Source: Hippasteria phrygiana
Taxonomy: Eukaryota > Echinodermata > Asteroidea > Valvatida > Goniasteridae
Assembly (NCBI GenBank): GCA_037893225.1
Contig: JAZGUH010000117.1
Location: 1,116,001 to 1,180,000, forward strand
Reading direction: 5' to 3'
Length of the DNA stretch: 64,000 nucleotides
Part shown: one piece after another, positions 12,001 to 27,000 of the stretch
How positions within the stretch are numbered: the stretch's first letter is position 1
How the letters are laid out: each line of letters begins with the position of its first letter
Notes under the pieces: generated by a model
Told to the model about the DNA's origin: nothing
Seen by the model: only the letters and a program-made list of their open reading frames with translations
Database searches by the model: none
Made by a program: the position numbers and the translations under genes

Positions 12001-15000
12001 GTCACTACTGTCTTTGCAAGAAAAAGTCAAATTCAAACAGCGTAAAGGTAGTGTACACGATTGGTCATTGTTGCAATTTTCAGAAATAGACAGATTTGAG
12101 GGTTAGTATTTTATAGGAAATATCGTTCCACCGACCTGTTCAAAGTTATGCGTTGTTGGATGGCGAAAAAAACGAGAGAAAAACGGCGCTCGTTTTCAAC
12201 CGTCGGGCGGATGATAGCCTTTAGTCAAGGCGTGCGTGGCTATCTAGATGCGTGATGCACCCCGAATGCCAGCATACCTGGTGCTATCATTTCACAGGAT
12301 GATTGAGACTACTATTAACTTACAGTCTAGTAAGGTATTTCGTAATAATTCAGCAAAAAGAAATTGGAGGATTACCAATCGTGTACACTACCTTTAAGGT
12401 ATGATATACCATTGGTAGACACAGTTGCAGGCAGTGTTCATACTTGTGATTCACTGTTCATACAGTGGATTCAACATATACTTGAAATAACAAACCTGTG
12501 AAAGTTTGAGGTCAATCTGTCAACTGAGCCATGAAAAAATACCGAACAACCTTTGTGTGCTTACAGTGATTTTGTGGACATTCAAAAGGGGCTTGTTTTG
12601 ATTGTTGAAATCTGAAATAAGCCACAGTGTTTTTGGAGGTCTTCACAGAAGCAATTTTCTTGAAGATAAACGCATTTCAGACAAATATTTCTCAGGAGTA
12701 TTGGTCCTGTAACCATCTTTATAAACAGAAAATTTTGAGTTTGGTTTTTGATCATTACCAAAGCACTATCATAGTTTGTCAAATCTTTTGATCCAAATAT
12801 GGAAATGCAGTTTTACACTCTAGGCTTTTTCATTGATAGTAGGGGAATATATAAGAATTTCAAAATCCCAGTGCTCTCTAACATTGTTGTTTTCATTCTT
12901 CCCATCTTTCTTTTTTTACACAGGGACCCCCTGGCCCACGTGGTCAGCCTGGTTCTTCAGGTCAAAGAGTAAGTTCATTTTGAGTCAGTGTATCTCCTGT
13001 CTTCGGAGGCATCAACATTTCTCTTCTTCTCTGTCTCTCTGTCTGAATTGTGGACCATAGCGCTAATCATTATATACAAAGATCTATTTCTGTGATTTTC
13101 ACTGAAGAAATAAATTACTTATGTATCTGTACGGATCAGTAAATGTTGCGTGGGGCATACTTTGTATTTTGTACAGGTAGATGTGATTCAATTATAGAGT
13201 GCTAACTCTCCAGGCACAGTGAAGCCCGCATGGGTGCGTCCATGTTTGTGCACAAACCCATGGAAACAAATCTAGTACAGCTTGAGTACGGTTATTTGCA
13301 AATCTGTGTTTGTACTGATTTTGTTAACGAGCACATTTTGTTTATCTTAACAGTGGACAACACTAAGCAAAATAAATGCACCAACTAAATGCACGTACAT
13401 AACCTAAGTAAACGAGTAAAGCGATGCTTTTTAATAAAGTTGAATGCTTACAGATGTGCGCAGGAAACGCATGCAGAACAGCCTCGCAAGGACATTTTCA
13501 GATAATTTCAATTGTTCTTCAGTCGCGTACACAACACCACACTCTCCAATCATGGCCACGCCCAGGGTGGCTTCAAAGCATCTGAGTGAGGGAATGGGGG
13601 AGTTAGCGCTCCTAATTTAATACAGCTGGAAGTCAGTTGGAAGTTTTGTATTCAGATCATACACAATACAAATCAATAGGGACAGTCAAGTTGCTCGCTG
13701 AGTCTTTCTATTGCATATGAAAAACTAATTAGTTATGTGTATTAAAAACAAATGGTGACTAACAATTGTATGTTTTCGTTGATCTCCAGGGAGCACAGGG
13801 GATGATGGGACCTGCTGGCTCATCTGGAGAGCCTGGACCAGCTGTAAGTTAAAAAGAGTTCTTTGGACAGCCACTAATCTCACTTAAATGTGGTTTTTTG
13901 TAGGGCTGGGTTTTTGTCTATATTCCGTTTGGGCTACACATCAGATCAGATGTACACTTGCCATGTGGAAACTTTTAGCATAGGATTGAGATTAGAGTGT
14001 TAAAGCAAAATTATCTTGAAAGGTTACCCGTCAAATTTCCATCTTGTTAATTCGGTTATTACATTCTTTTTTCAGGGACCCGCAGGACCTGCTGGATCCC
14101 CGGGACCATCTGGTAGAAACGGAAATGATGTAAGTATCACTGATCAAACGGAGGATCAAGGATTTTAAAAGGGATATCTGCTCTTCTCTTCCAAAACCTT
14201 TTTGCCCCATTCTTGGTACTTAACTTGTTACAGAATATACATTTTCAGATCAGTGTGATGGTTATCTATCATGGAGATGTATTCCATTCTTTCTAAACAT
14301 TTGTTCTGTTCTTGATATTTCATATTCCGAACCTTTTACAGAGTGTTGTCAATACATTTTTGTTAAGACCAGTCCCCAGACTGCAATTTGGTCATTCAGT
14401 TGGTGTAAAGGGAATGACATCGTCCATGTAATTGCTGTGATTTGACAGGGTAACGATGGCAAGGATGGAGCCTCAGGACCCGTTGGACCACCAGGATCTG
14501 CCGGAGCCCGCGGTGTCCCCGGCCGGCCAGGAAGCTCAGGCATGAAGGGACATGCTGGATTCGCCGGACTACCTGGAATGCAGGGAGACACGGGCAACAA
14601 GGGTGACCGCGGTAGTGACGGTTCAACCGGCCCAGCCGGAGCCTCCGGCCTGCCCGGCACAGCCGGATCACAAGGAGAGAGAGGACGCAATGGACCGCAG
14701 GGTGAGTCTGGCCCGGCTGGCAGTGATGGCTCACCGGGATCCCAGGGACCATCCGGCCCACCAGGACCCAACGGAGCACCAGGTATGCCAGGACCTCAGG
14801 GATCTAAGGGAGATGCAGGCAGTCAGGGAGGCCGCGGACCTCAGGGTGTCCAGGGCCAGCGTGGTGAGCGTGGATCTGATGGTTCTTCAGGAGCTCCTGG
14901 CGCTCCGGGACCCGCAGGACGTGATGGCAATGTCGGAGCCAAGGGAGGCACCGGTGCTTCTGGACCAATGGGAGCACCAGGCTTCCAGGGACCCACTGGA

Positions 15001-18000
15001 GCCCCAGGATTAGCAGGAGCTGTAGGAGCTGCAGGTGCTAAAGGAGACCAGGGCGCACCTGGTGCTGCAGGTGTGCGTGGTGAGACCGGACCTGCCGGAC
15101 CTACGGGTGAGGCTGGACTTCAAGGACCACAAGGAGAATCTGGACAGGATGGACCAAGGGTAAGAGAAACTTGCCCTATTTCTTCCGCAAGGGCAGACTT
15201 CCCACCCTTTCGAGCAGCCATGAGTTAGAGAGGGGATTTCCCTTTCGAGCAGCTATGAGTTAGAGAGAGAGGATTTCCCTTTCGAGCAGCCATGAGTTAG
15301 AGAGGGGATTTCCCTTTCGAGCAGCCATGAGTTAGAGAGGGGATCAAAGTCATTTGCAATGCATAATATTTAAAACAAGTTTTGTACTTTCAAATTTCTT
15401 GAGTAATTCCTGACAGGAAATAAATAAATAAATAAATAAATAAGCAAATCACATTTGAATAGGATGAGGTGTAGGTATTGTTTGTGTTAGATGGCACCAC
15501 ACTTACAACGCACATAATGGACATTTACTGCTCTATACAGGGTTTACACTGCTCATTCACCCTGCACAGTGGCCCACAGCGCCGCCACAAAGCTAATACG
15601 CATCGCTGATTGGCCCACAATAAAAATCTACACAACAAATTGTGAAAAAATACTCTTTTTGCATTGTCAGTGTATTAGGTTTTTGACCTAAATACATTCA
15701 AAAGGAACACTGCAGCGATATTTGTTGAATTTAATCATACTGATAATGATAATTTTGTTTGTTGACAGGGTTCTCGTGGATCGCCCGGCCCTACTGGATC
15801 TCCTGGAGGCCCCGGTGAACGCGTAAGTAGTTTCTATTAAGCCGTAGTCCCACAGCCCAGTTACATGGCTCTGCTAACCACGTAATTCGCGCTTACTGTC
15901 ACCATTCTGTGCTTACAACACCAGAAATTCTGTACTGGCCCTGTGGCTTAGAATCTTTAGTTACATGATGTGGGCATGCACCCACAAAAATGTTTATGCT
16001 TAGCATGGAATTTTCAGTAATAGCATGGAATTTTCTTCACAATAAAGAGCTATGAAATTGGACTGGAGGTTTCAGTGTTAGCTGTCAAGGATGTATTTGT
16101 CCATGGTGTAATTAATTAATTAATGGTCCGTGTACATGCATTTAACCTTTGAATGAAGGGATAAAGATTGTTGTGAAGGACATAATCTACTCCCTATCTT
16201 TGAAAGTTTTCCCACTTTAAAGAATGTGATGATGTTCTTCTCGTAGCTTGATGTGATTGGTTCGTTAGCAGAAATTATAGAGCATGGAGCCTTTGGAGTG
16301 ACGATTCTTTATCTTTTGACTTTCTCCCCTCCTTCAGGGAGTTGTTGGACCAGGCGGACCCGCCGGTGCCCCTGGTGCACCTGGTGGCAAGGTATGATGC
16401 ATTTTCCTTCAGCATTGGGTGAACGAGGGAAGAGGGGGGGAAGATCCTGTGTGTTCAAGATTTGTGGCACGGCTTAACGAAATAGAGAGGAAGTACTCAT
16501 TTGAGTTACAAGCAGAAACAACCATTTTTTTTCATTAGGAAGTCAATTTTGGGACTATGACACTTTTGTATCCTAAAACCCTTTTCTATCACATCTCAAT
16601 TTTTTTAACTGAATTAAATCTCAACTATTATTATAATTTTTTGGGGGGGTGGGGAAACAGGAGTGATTTTATAATTGCTCTGAGAAAATTTGCTGAGTTC
16701 ACTGATTTTCAGCTTCATCTTTTCAAGAAAGTGGTCATGACTCTAATAACTTTTTAAAAAACTGACAGCGTGGGCTAGGTATGAGCACACAACACATCAA
16801 CCCAAAGCTAATAGCTTTTTCTTTCAGGAATTACCATCATCTCAATTTTCAAATTGTGCTAGTTTACACCTGTTTGTGGTTCCGGGGTTTATATTTCATA
16901 ACAGTTAGAAATATTCCTATCTTGGACCAATCGTTTTTGCCAGTAAAGGGAGATTGATCAATGCCAAGTGCATCAAAATCACAGACAGGGTTTTTGTTGT
17001 AACATTGTTTTGTAACGATATTGGGAATGCTCCTTTTTTGTGTGTGTAGGGAATTCCGGGAGACAGAGGAGCACGTGGAGAGGCTGGACAGAAGGGAAAT
17101 GATGTAAGTTTTATTTTTACCCATTGCAGGCCTAAAGTTTATGGATTAGAGTTTCTATTTGTAACGGAGTAGGTGTTGTGGATTGATTGTGTATCCCCCT
17201 ATCATGAGGCAATTTTTTTTTAATGGTAAAACGGTGCATTTTTTTCATTAGAAAACAAAGAGGAGGTCCCCTTTTTCCTTGTAATTAAGCACCTGACAGT
17301 CTATTTTCCAAGATGGTTTGTTTTATTATCCCTTTTTCCTTGTAATTAAGCACCTGACAGTCTTTTTCCAAGATAGTTTGTTTTATTATGTTATAGTTTT
17401 GGTTTGGGTTTTTTCAAGATGGCAACCACCGAAAGAGGGGGTGTGTACCTAATTGATTCAAAGTATGTAAATAGACTGACTCATAGGAATTTTCTTTCGT
17501 ATTTCTGCAATTGCAAGTCAAAATCATTTCATCTTTCATTTTCTTGTAATGGCTCTGTTTTGTTATTTTATTTAAAGCATCACTTTTTTCTCTCTGTTGA
17601 ATACAGGGTGAGCCAGGCCGTGCAGGAGATCCGGGAATTGCAGGTTCAAGAGTAAGTAGCTCTATCATAAATAAATACATTTTAAAGAAATTTGTGAAAG
17701 TAGGTGTACTTGTCGAAAACAAATCCCACGGTTAACTTTGCTGTGTTTTTTCTTCTTACCAAAATCTCTTATTACAGCTGTCGTTAAACTTGATTTGTAA
17801 ATAATAAGATGCATTTTTCATCCATGACAGGGATTGACTGGAGCCCCAGGAAAGGAAGGACGTGACGGCAAGCCAGGACCAGCTGTAAGTCTGTTTGTTT
17901 GTTGATTTTTTTTACATCTGCATTCTTCATATCTTTGTCTTTTTCTTCTTGTGCTATTAAGTGCCTGGACTGTTTATACATCCCCTGTTTATCTGTCACA

Positions 18001-21000
18001 TTACACAAAATTCAGTATCAATGTGGCCATATTTTTGTTTCTTGTGCAAAGCTTCACGAGCATACAGACACAAAATGTTTTTTTACAAGAGGAATGGCAA
18101 CAAAATCATCATTGTAAAAAGGCTACAGAAACAGCTGTGAAAAGCTCACATTCAACAGGGAAAGTTAACTTTTTGAGATAATACGTTAATTTGGTATGCT
18201 ATAGCTTTGGTAATGTTTAAAAAAAGAAATTATTTTTGAAAGCTAATTGGAACCAGTACCAATAATCCTGAGGATTATTTCTGTCTAAAATGCAGCCATC
18301 TTTCAGAAAATGTTTCTCAAGACCTCCAAAAAAATGTAAAAAAAAAAACAGTTGAAATATTAAAGCACATGTAAACATGCACAGAATCACTGTTAATAAC
18401 ACTCTTGTCACTCGGATGATGGATTGAGCTCAAACTTTCACGTTTGTTATTTCATAAATCAAACAAAATATGAACACTGCCTGTGTTGCCAGCTTTACTA
18501 ATGCTGTATCATATCTTTATATGCGATGAGATTATACATTTCTGTCTTTTTTCTTCTCTCTTTTGGCAGGGACCTTCTGGCAACGATGGTCAACCAGGAA
18601 ATGCTGGCCCTTCGGTAAGAGATATCAATAGCTTCTTGTATACCTCATTTTTTTCCTTAATGTGTTCACCCCCAAAGACTGACAATTTGGGAGACCGCCA
18701 ACATAGGGCAAGATAGCTCAGTTGGTAGAGCGCCCGTAAGGTATTCTGGAGGTCGCAGATTCAAATCCCGCTCCTGCCAGTTTTCTTTGTTCACTTTGAA
18801 AAATTGAATTTTTGTATTATTTAAAAGTTTTCGAATCTTATGAAAATGTCAAAGCTTGCAGACAGTTTCAGATGTTTTTTGGATACACCCCGAAATTGAA
18901 TATCGTAAATTGTATCACTCTCCCATTAAAGGTGTTAAGAGCTTCGTTTTCTTACAAACAAGTGGACATTTTGTTGTGGGAGTTTATAGGGTAAAACACA
19001 TAACTGATTTTCTGTTAAGCCCTTGTGAAACATTCTGCTAGGAGCTGGGAGTGAAATGTCAAGTCCTCCTCAGTTTCTCATAAAAGAACAACAGCAAGCA
19101 AATCTTGCGATCTGCAAGATGTTGTAACTGAGCAAAACGTCTACAAAGAGTGACGTCAGCTTTTAGTTATTACCATTGCCACCCAATTGGGGGGAGAAAG
19201 TCCACCGATTATTTTGAAATTAACTGATTCTTTTTTTTTCGAAACGGACAGGGACAACGTGGAGCTCCAGGCATCCAGGGTCTTCCAGGACCAGCTGGAT
19301 CACAAGTAAGTCTGAAATGTTCTTGTCTCGTGTAATAGTTAAAACAGGTCAATTCTCCATGTAATTTTCATGCTAAGCAAACAACAGCTGAATACAAGTC
19401 ACGGGCAGTATACATCACTTGGAAAGCTGGTAGGTAATCCTGCTTTTACCAAGGAAGGCTGTTCATGCTAAGCAAAATGTTCATGCTTAGCGGCCCCATG
19501 AAACTGGCCGCTGGTACTCAAATATAGACTTCAACTTGTTTTCACGGTTTAAAACCACATCATGCAAATATGCGGACACGATCTAAATGGAGTAAAAAGC
19601 AGCTGGTGTTCAGTTCTTAAAAAATCCTCCTTACTCATGAAGGGGGTTAATTGGGGGTACTGTTTTTGTTTGTTAGTTTGTTAACCCAAACAGTCCTAAA
19701 TCCTGCAATTTCAATACGATTGTTCACACCACCTAAAGGAGTTAGGGTTAAGGAAGTTATTCCATGGAAGGGCCATTCAAATGAAGTGGTTGTCAATGCT
19801 ATAAAGTTGGCACTGATGCGCTAAAAGACACAAATCAAATTGTGATGGTTTTATTACAGGCAAGCTTCAAAATGCTGTTATAAGATAAAAACAGTTTGTA
19901 ACTGATTTCCTTTTTCCTTCTTGCAGGGTGATCGTGGAGCTGATGGTGCCCCAGGAGTCGCAGGACCACAAGGCTCCCCAGTAAGTACCAAAAATATATC
20001 ACATGCCCAACCCAACCTTTTTTTCCTGTCCCCTCTTCCCTTCCCTTCTTCCCTCACCCATCCTCAAACTTATGTACACCTGCTAAAGCATTCAGGATTT
20101 GATATTTCTGAACACTAATACTAAAAACATAACATCATCAGAGAAACTATTTTTTGTCAGACTCATTGTGTGGATTGGGTATTTGCTTTCAGTAATATGC
20201 AAGGCCACTATTTGTTTTTATGGAAAGTTGCCACAAACAAAAGTTGTAAGGGTGGCCATACTCTTATAGTACACCCCGCCCAGATTGCATGTACCAATCT
20301 TCATGAATTGATCGTTTCCCCCTGGGCCCAGATTGCATGTACCAATCTTCGTGAATTGATCGTTTCCCCAAGTTCTGATTAAAACTGTTTTTTCTTGCCT
20401 AATTTGTAAAAGGCCCCATTATAAAGCCAGCCCTTTTTCTGTGCTTTCGGAAGTCTGGGATTTGCTTTGGAAGCGAGTGATTTCTTTCCATAACAAACTG
20501 ACGTTTTCCACCCAAAGGGCGAAGCTGGCAAACAAGGAAATCCAGGACCTGGTGGACCAGCCGGCGCAACCGGTGCTGCTGGAGATAGAGGATCAGCTGG
20601 TGCTCAGGGACCAGGTGGACCAATGGTGGGTACCGGGGAACTTTGTGTTTTTTCTGTTGTCCGTTTTGACAAACTATCAACCTTGCTGTTTTTGCATTAG
20701 CATGTTTTGTAAATTGGCGCCAACTGCAGTGCAGGGGTTTATTAGCCTTTTTGAGATATGGCGGACACAATAGGAGGGCGCTATTCGATTTGGGTAAAGT
20801 TTTTGTATGGCACAAAAGGTTTACCCTATTGTGTCCGCCATATCTCAAAAAAGGCTAATTAGAATGTACTCTTTAATCTTACACTGAATTAACATTAACT
20901 TGATAGTGACCATAAAAGAAGAGGGTTTGCCTTTGAAGCAGGGAGAGAGTTTTTGCATTTGAAGCGGGAGAATTGAAATTATGCACAAATTCAGATTTTT

Positions 21001-24000
21001 GTTATTTTTCATGTCACCTGTCACCTGGTTACCATATGATTACAGTCTTCCATTTTCAAAGTGAAAATTGAAATTATTCACAAATTGAGAATTTTGTTTA
21101 CCCTATATGTTTTCTATGTGTTCTTTTTTCACATATAGGGACCCCCAGACCGAGTTTTTTTTTTTTTCTTTTTTTTTTTCTTCTGTGTCGCACATAAGGA
21201 CAGTCTTCAGGATTTTCGTTTATGCTTGTTTTTCTCTTTGTTCTTATTTATAATGTAGGGACCTCCCGGACCAAGCGGAGCCCCAGGAGATCAGGGAGCT
21301 GCCGGAGATGTTGGCGCACCAGGCGAATCTGGCCCATCCGGACCAATGGGACCAAGAGTACGTTATTCTTGTTTTATTCATCCTTGTCCATATTATGTAG
21401 CCTCGTACGACAAAAAAAGTCACAGTTTGGCTTTCTGAGAAAACAAATAATTTTCCACTGGGAAGTCGATTTTAGGCTTTGAACTTTTGTACATTTCCAA
21501 AGATTTAAAACTGAAATCACGTCTGTATTTTTTTGGTTTAAATTAAGGTTATAGAATGTAGAGTTCAGTATCTTTGAGCTTCATTTTTCTCAAAACAAGG
21601 CTTCGAGACTCACACCTTTAAAATTACGGCACCTAGGAATGAGCCTCAGCAACACACAATACACAAACTAAAGTTTATTGCATGTACTTTCGGGAAAATA
21701 TATCATAATCCCAATTTTCAACTTATCACATTTATCTGTTTTACTTTTTGGTATTGGTATTTTTCCCCGCCTCTTGTCTCCTGTTTTTTTTCTTTTTTTC
21801 GCACTAGTTGTTATATCTGTTGGCATGATGACAGTTACGAACAGTAGTTTTGCCAACATTATTTTCTTATCAAATTGTTTTGTTTTTACTGATATCTTTT
21901 ACCAAAACAGTTTGTTATATTGATCAATATTATTTTGGGGGAAATCATTTTTTCCGCATCTGTGTTTTGTCTTGATGGAGTTGTCCATCCTGTAAATAAG
22001 TTCTGGGTCTTTTCTGCGTAGGGTGAGCGTGGTGGACAGGGTGAGAGGGGAGCCCCTGGAGCCTCAGGACCCTCCGGAAAGCGAGGAACCACTGGACGCA
22101 GCGGATCCGATGGACGCAAGGTATCTATTTCTCCTTCTCGTATTTGTTTGCTCACATAGTATATCAAACATTATTAAGGGATGACATCCTTATTACACAC
22201 TTGATATTGTTAGTGGTACTGCATCAAGCTTTTCAATGGAAATCCCAATGAAAAATGAAAAATCCCAATGAAAAATGCACAATTTGTCTGAATCATTTCG
22301 GAAAATGAACAAATTAAGAGTGGTGCCCTTAGTCAATAGCAGTTTGGTTGCATTTAGTCTGCACTATCCACTCGGACCTTGGAAAGAGTTCGGGTATTAA
22401 AGTATTACCAAAGAGATTTTGGGAATTTCAGGGCAATGAGTGTATCTTTATTAAATATTCACTGCCAAAAATGATTTTCTTACATTTCTTAATATAAGAA
22501 AATATTTCTTATTTCAAGAAAAATGTTCTTGTCTCACTCCCTAGAAAACTTTTCTAGGAGTGAGACAAGAAAACTGTTCTTGAAATAAGAAAATTTTCTC
22601 ATTTTAAGAAAACCATTTTTGGCAGTGTTACATTGGATTATGTCATCGTTATGATATTATAGTCCTTTATTTCAGTGATTAATTCCTCCAAATCCAAACC
22701 TTTCTTTCCTATTAAAGTGTCTTGTTGTCAATTTCAGGGTGACCTAGGAGCCAAGGGAGATGCTGGCATGCAGGGACCACCAGGACCTCAGGTAAATTAA
22801 TGCGTAACGAGAGGTTGATAGCTCTGTACGCATGGACTAATGCTCCATGTGTGCGCACATGGTTTAACCTGCCCTATACGATACATGCACTATATGATCA
22901 ACTAAAATAAGGCGTACAACACGTGGAAGTTTCATTTACATTTCATGCCATCTGCTTATGTCTGTGAAAATTATCTATTAACCCTAATCTCAACTGAAGC
23001 TATGAAATACTACTAGTAGTAAACTGTAGTATGCAGTACTCTTATAGTACACTGGCATATTAGAAATTATGTAGTACTTTGTAGTATAGTTAATTCTACC
23101 CCAGATGAATGCTTAGGAGGTTCTGGTTAAGCTAAATCTCATGGCTTTTAAAGTATGTATTAAATTAAATTTCATGAACAATTAAAAGTTGACAATTTAA
23201 CCAAAACCTGTTTCCAAAAGCCCGCAGTGGTCCATTTGCTCTTCCCCACATGCAGTTTGGCAGATTGCTTTAATATCTATTAAAATCTATAACCTGGGCG
23301 ACTACCAACATAGGGCAAGATAGCTCAGTTGGTAGAGCACCGGTATGGTGTCCGGAGGTCGCTGGTTCGAATCCCGCTCCTGCCAGTTTTCTTTAATCAG
23401 ATTTAAAAATTCATTCAAATTACCTACTCAGTTTCCGTTGTGGTTTGTTTGAAATTCTGTAAGAACTTCTGAATTTGCCATTGAATTGATTTGATTTGAT
23501 TTATATTGATTTGTACTGAACGAAAGGAAGCAAACTCCTGTTTCTAGAGCGGCTTACCATAAAATAGTGCTTAGCTGAAACCCTGTCAGACCATAGAGCA
23601 AGGAACGCAGTATGTAAGGCATACAGTTTTGACTAGTAACCTCTTTGTCCCTAGATCTCAATATTACCATTAAACTTTGTTGACAGGGTGGACCAGGTGA
23701 CCGAGGTCCCGCTGGACCATCAGGACCTGCTGGACCTACTGTAAGTACATTTCAAATGTCAGTATTGTTATACCGCGGTATTATTTCTTCACTGCCAAAA
23801 ATGTTGCTTTTTATTCTCAGAATAAAAAAACAAAATAGAAAAAGCTTTTCTCTTTCTTTGGAGTATGTAAGAAGAAAATGTTTCTAATATCTGTTTCTTG
23901 ATTTAACAAACCCTAATCAGAAGTTTTTTTTCTTCCATTTACTGATTTAAGAAACATTATTCTTTAAATGTTCTCAAATTAAGGAAAATACAAAAAAAAA

Positions 24001-27000
24001 ATTTCTTGTTTCTAGAAAAAAATCTCACTAAAGAAATAATAGAAATATTTTCTGAAATCAAGACAAATCTGATTCCATTAAAAAAAAAAATTTACCGTTT
24101 TCTTTCTTAAGTTAAGAAATAATTTCTTGAGAAATATGTTTATAGAAATATGTTTTAGATACTAGCTTTGAGACTTAATTTTAGTCTCCATTTTAAATTA
24201 GCAGTCGTTAAAATACTTGTCTTTGTCTGACACAGGGACCTTCTGGACCCACTGGTTCCCAAGGACCTTCTGGATCAGATGGTGCAATTGTAAGTAGCCG
24301 ATTGGTCTCATTTGTTGTTTGTTTGTTTGTTAGTTGTTTTGGCTGAAGATGAAGTTTTATATTTGTTGACAATTTTTCCATGCAACCTTTTTTCTAAATT
24401 TGTTGAAAATTTTCAAAAAATTGTTTTCATTCATGCCATTGTTTGTGGTTTATTTGTACTTTACTGCATTTTTTTTTCAACATTAGCCTGACATCTACCA
24501 CACCACAGGTCTATTTTGATAACTTGCAGTGCCACCATGCTTTACAACATTGCCCACAATAATTCAGAAAGTTTTAAAGAGAGATTTCATCGAGGTGTAC
24601 TGTCTTTGAAAAACACTCTTCTAACTTTGATCATGTATGCATTCAGTGTGTTCTATGCCTATATAAGCTGGGAATTTTCTTTCCCACCCATTGTAGATGT
24701 TCTGTTTGTTAAGGGGTGCATCTGAAACTTCTTTTTCAAGGCTTTTGCCTGAATTTGTTTGAAACTTATAATCTGGAGAGTGGAGGAATACATTCTAACT
24801 TTCTTTTTCTTCGCTCCTTGAACAGGGACCCATGGGCCCAGTTGGCCCGTCTGGAGCTGTGGGTATGCCAGGAGAGCCAGTAAGTATCCTCTCAAATAAA
24901 GCTGTGTCCGCATTGGACTTTTTTTGGGTAAAACGTACGGAGACTGTTGTCAACTTGTCCAAATTAAGTCCAGTGTGGACAGCCGGTAAAAAGTGTCGAT
25001 CGTCAGTTGTCCGTTTATCCCTCCACAGCGGGAACCTTTACAGGGCCAACCATGTAGCGCAAGAGTTACGTGGCAGTTTTACATCGCAGAAAAGTCCAGT
25101 GCGGACAGCCACTGTAATGTAAAACGTGCATTTTGATCATGTTGCTTTCCGCGTTTGACCACTGCAAAGTTTACGTGGCCAAGGACTTTCCACGAGCCGT
25201 GTTAATCCAAGTGCGGACGCACAGACGAATAACCACAGTGGAATGTCAACAATCTTTTGACAATAGTTAGTCCGAATGCGGCCTAGGACAGAGAAAGATT
25301 CACTGTTTGCTGCAGAAATCACCATTCTGTAACACAAATGACAACAGTTACTGGAACTGAACATCAACACATTTATATCAGTTGAAGTGAATTTTTAGCT
25401 GGTTCTTTTCTAATGTGGATAAAGCTCAATTATGTAAATCTGGTGTACGTTGCTTTGTTTCATATTTAAATAAGACTAAAGCAGTAGTTATGTGTTGTGC
25501 AGTGTACCGGTTTACACATTCAGAATTCTGGGTAGTTGAAATAGTCAAATGTTAATAAAACCTGATTGATTTTTCTTTGTTTCTTAGGGAGATGGCGGAG
25601 AACCTGGCCCATCTGGTGCCCCAGGAGCAAGAGGAGAGTCTGTAAGAATCCCCTTAATGTATTCATTTATTTTTATTTCCCAGTTGTTCATTCTTTTATT
25701 GGTAGTTTGAACTGAAGTGCGTAAATATTTTTTAGTTGTATTTTTTGTGTGATGTTTTTAAAATGCTCACTGTTTTTTTTTTAAATGCTTATATTTCATT
25801 TGCGCCCTCCAAACAAAGACATGCACTGACAATTTGGGAGACAACCCACTGTGCTTAGCGCTGGTAAATGTATCCCAGACGTCGCAGGTTCAAATCCCGC
25901 TCCTGCCAGTTTTCTTTGTTCACTTTGAAAATTCATTTGTATTTAGTTAACATTCAAATGTTTTCTGAGAAGAGTTTAGTTTGCAAAAAGTCAGGATAAT
26001 AGTCACTTCATTTTTTAATCAAAAGTTATCAGTGAAATCAAGGGTCACTCCATTCTAGAGAAAAACTAATAAAGGGGGAGGGAACAGCAAACGAATGGCA
26101 CCGAGCTGCGGTGTGAAAAGATGATACATTTTTGCAAATTTCAGTTTCCGCACTTCCCACAAAGAGAACATGCATGTAGCTTTCTGTGCCCAGAAGTTAA
26201 TCTACTAACTTACCTGTGTAACATTTCCACCTATGAAAGAGGATGCTTGTTTTTCTTTGTCTTACAGGGATCTCAAGGATCACAAGGCCCCGCAGGACCC
26301 CAAGGATTTGCTGGTGGACCAGTGAGTACATTTTCTATTTTCTTAATTTTTAATTTTTTTTAATATGATAATTACAAAGTCTTCTCTCATAAACTGTGGC
26401 AGTGGCCACCGCTGTTTCCAACGCGAAGAGCGGTTGCGCGCACACGCGAGGTATATCAGAAAATAGCCCGCCCTCTGTTGACGTATAAAGGCATGAATAT
26501 TAATTTAGGAGAAGCAGCATGAAATTTGAAATTGCAAATTAGGCCGATTAGGACATGAATATGCAGATTTTTGTTGCTGATTTAAACACACACAAGCTAG
26601 CATTTAATTTTACAGTGCGATCAGCCATTTTTGGTTGCTCGTATCGCGTGAGCGAAAGACCTAAAGTGAGCAAAGGTTCTTCATTATCATACTATAATGG
26701 CTTTTAACTGATGGTCTAGAAGTTTTCCCGAGGAAAAATTCACTTCTAGGGTGAAGAGTAATCCTTTAGCCGTGCATTGTGGCGGAGGGCAAGTTGACAC
26801 ACTTAATAATATACTCTTGCAATGGGTATTTGAAATGCACACCCTATGGGCTCCGTGCACAACTACCCCCTCAGCGGAAAGAAAAGGCGAGTTGGGGGGT
26901 CAATATCGACGCCATCTTACCTGACTTCAATTTAAGTGTCTGGTTCCCGCTGTGATATTCTTATTGAAAACGCAATTATCGTGAGTCAGCGAACAGACAA

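Noticed and set aside
11781..12089. 102-codon ORF in the intron after the N-telopeptide
   Set aside because: It spans one MITE-like element and the start of another and has no recognisable domain.
14349..14771. Proline/glycine-rich ORFs on the minus strand opposite the helix exons (also 33649-34127)
   Set aside because: Antisense of Gly-X-Y coding DNA yields long open frames by composition; there are no splice sites or starts of their own.
21120..21165. Collagen-like exon start (catatag then ggacccccagaccgag)
   Set aside because: It has an acceptor-like tag and a Gly-Pro-Pro-like start but runs into a T/C tract with no further triplets and no donor; the helix already sums to 1014 residues without it.
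23313..23387. Functional tRNA gene
   Set aside because: It has good A and B boxes, but the same head and tail flank four other diverged copies, the T stem has a mismatch and there is no clean terminator right after it, so it is a SINE copy.
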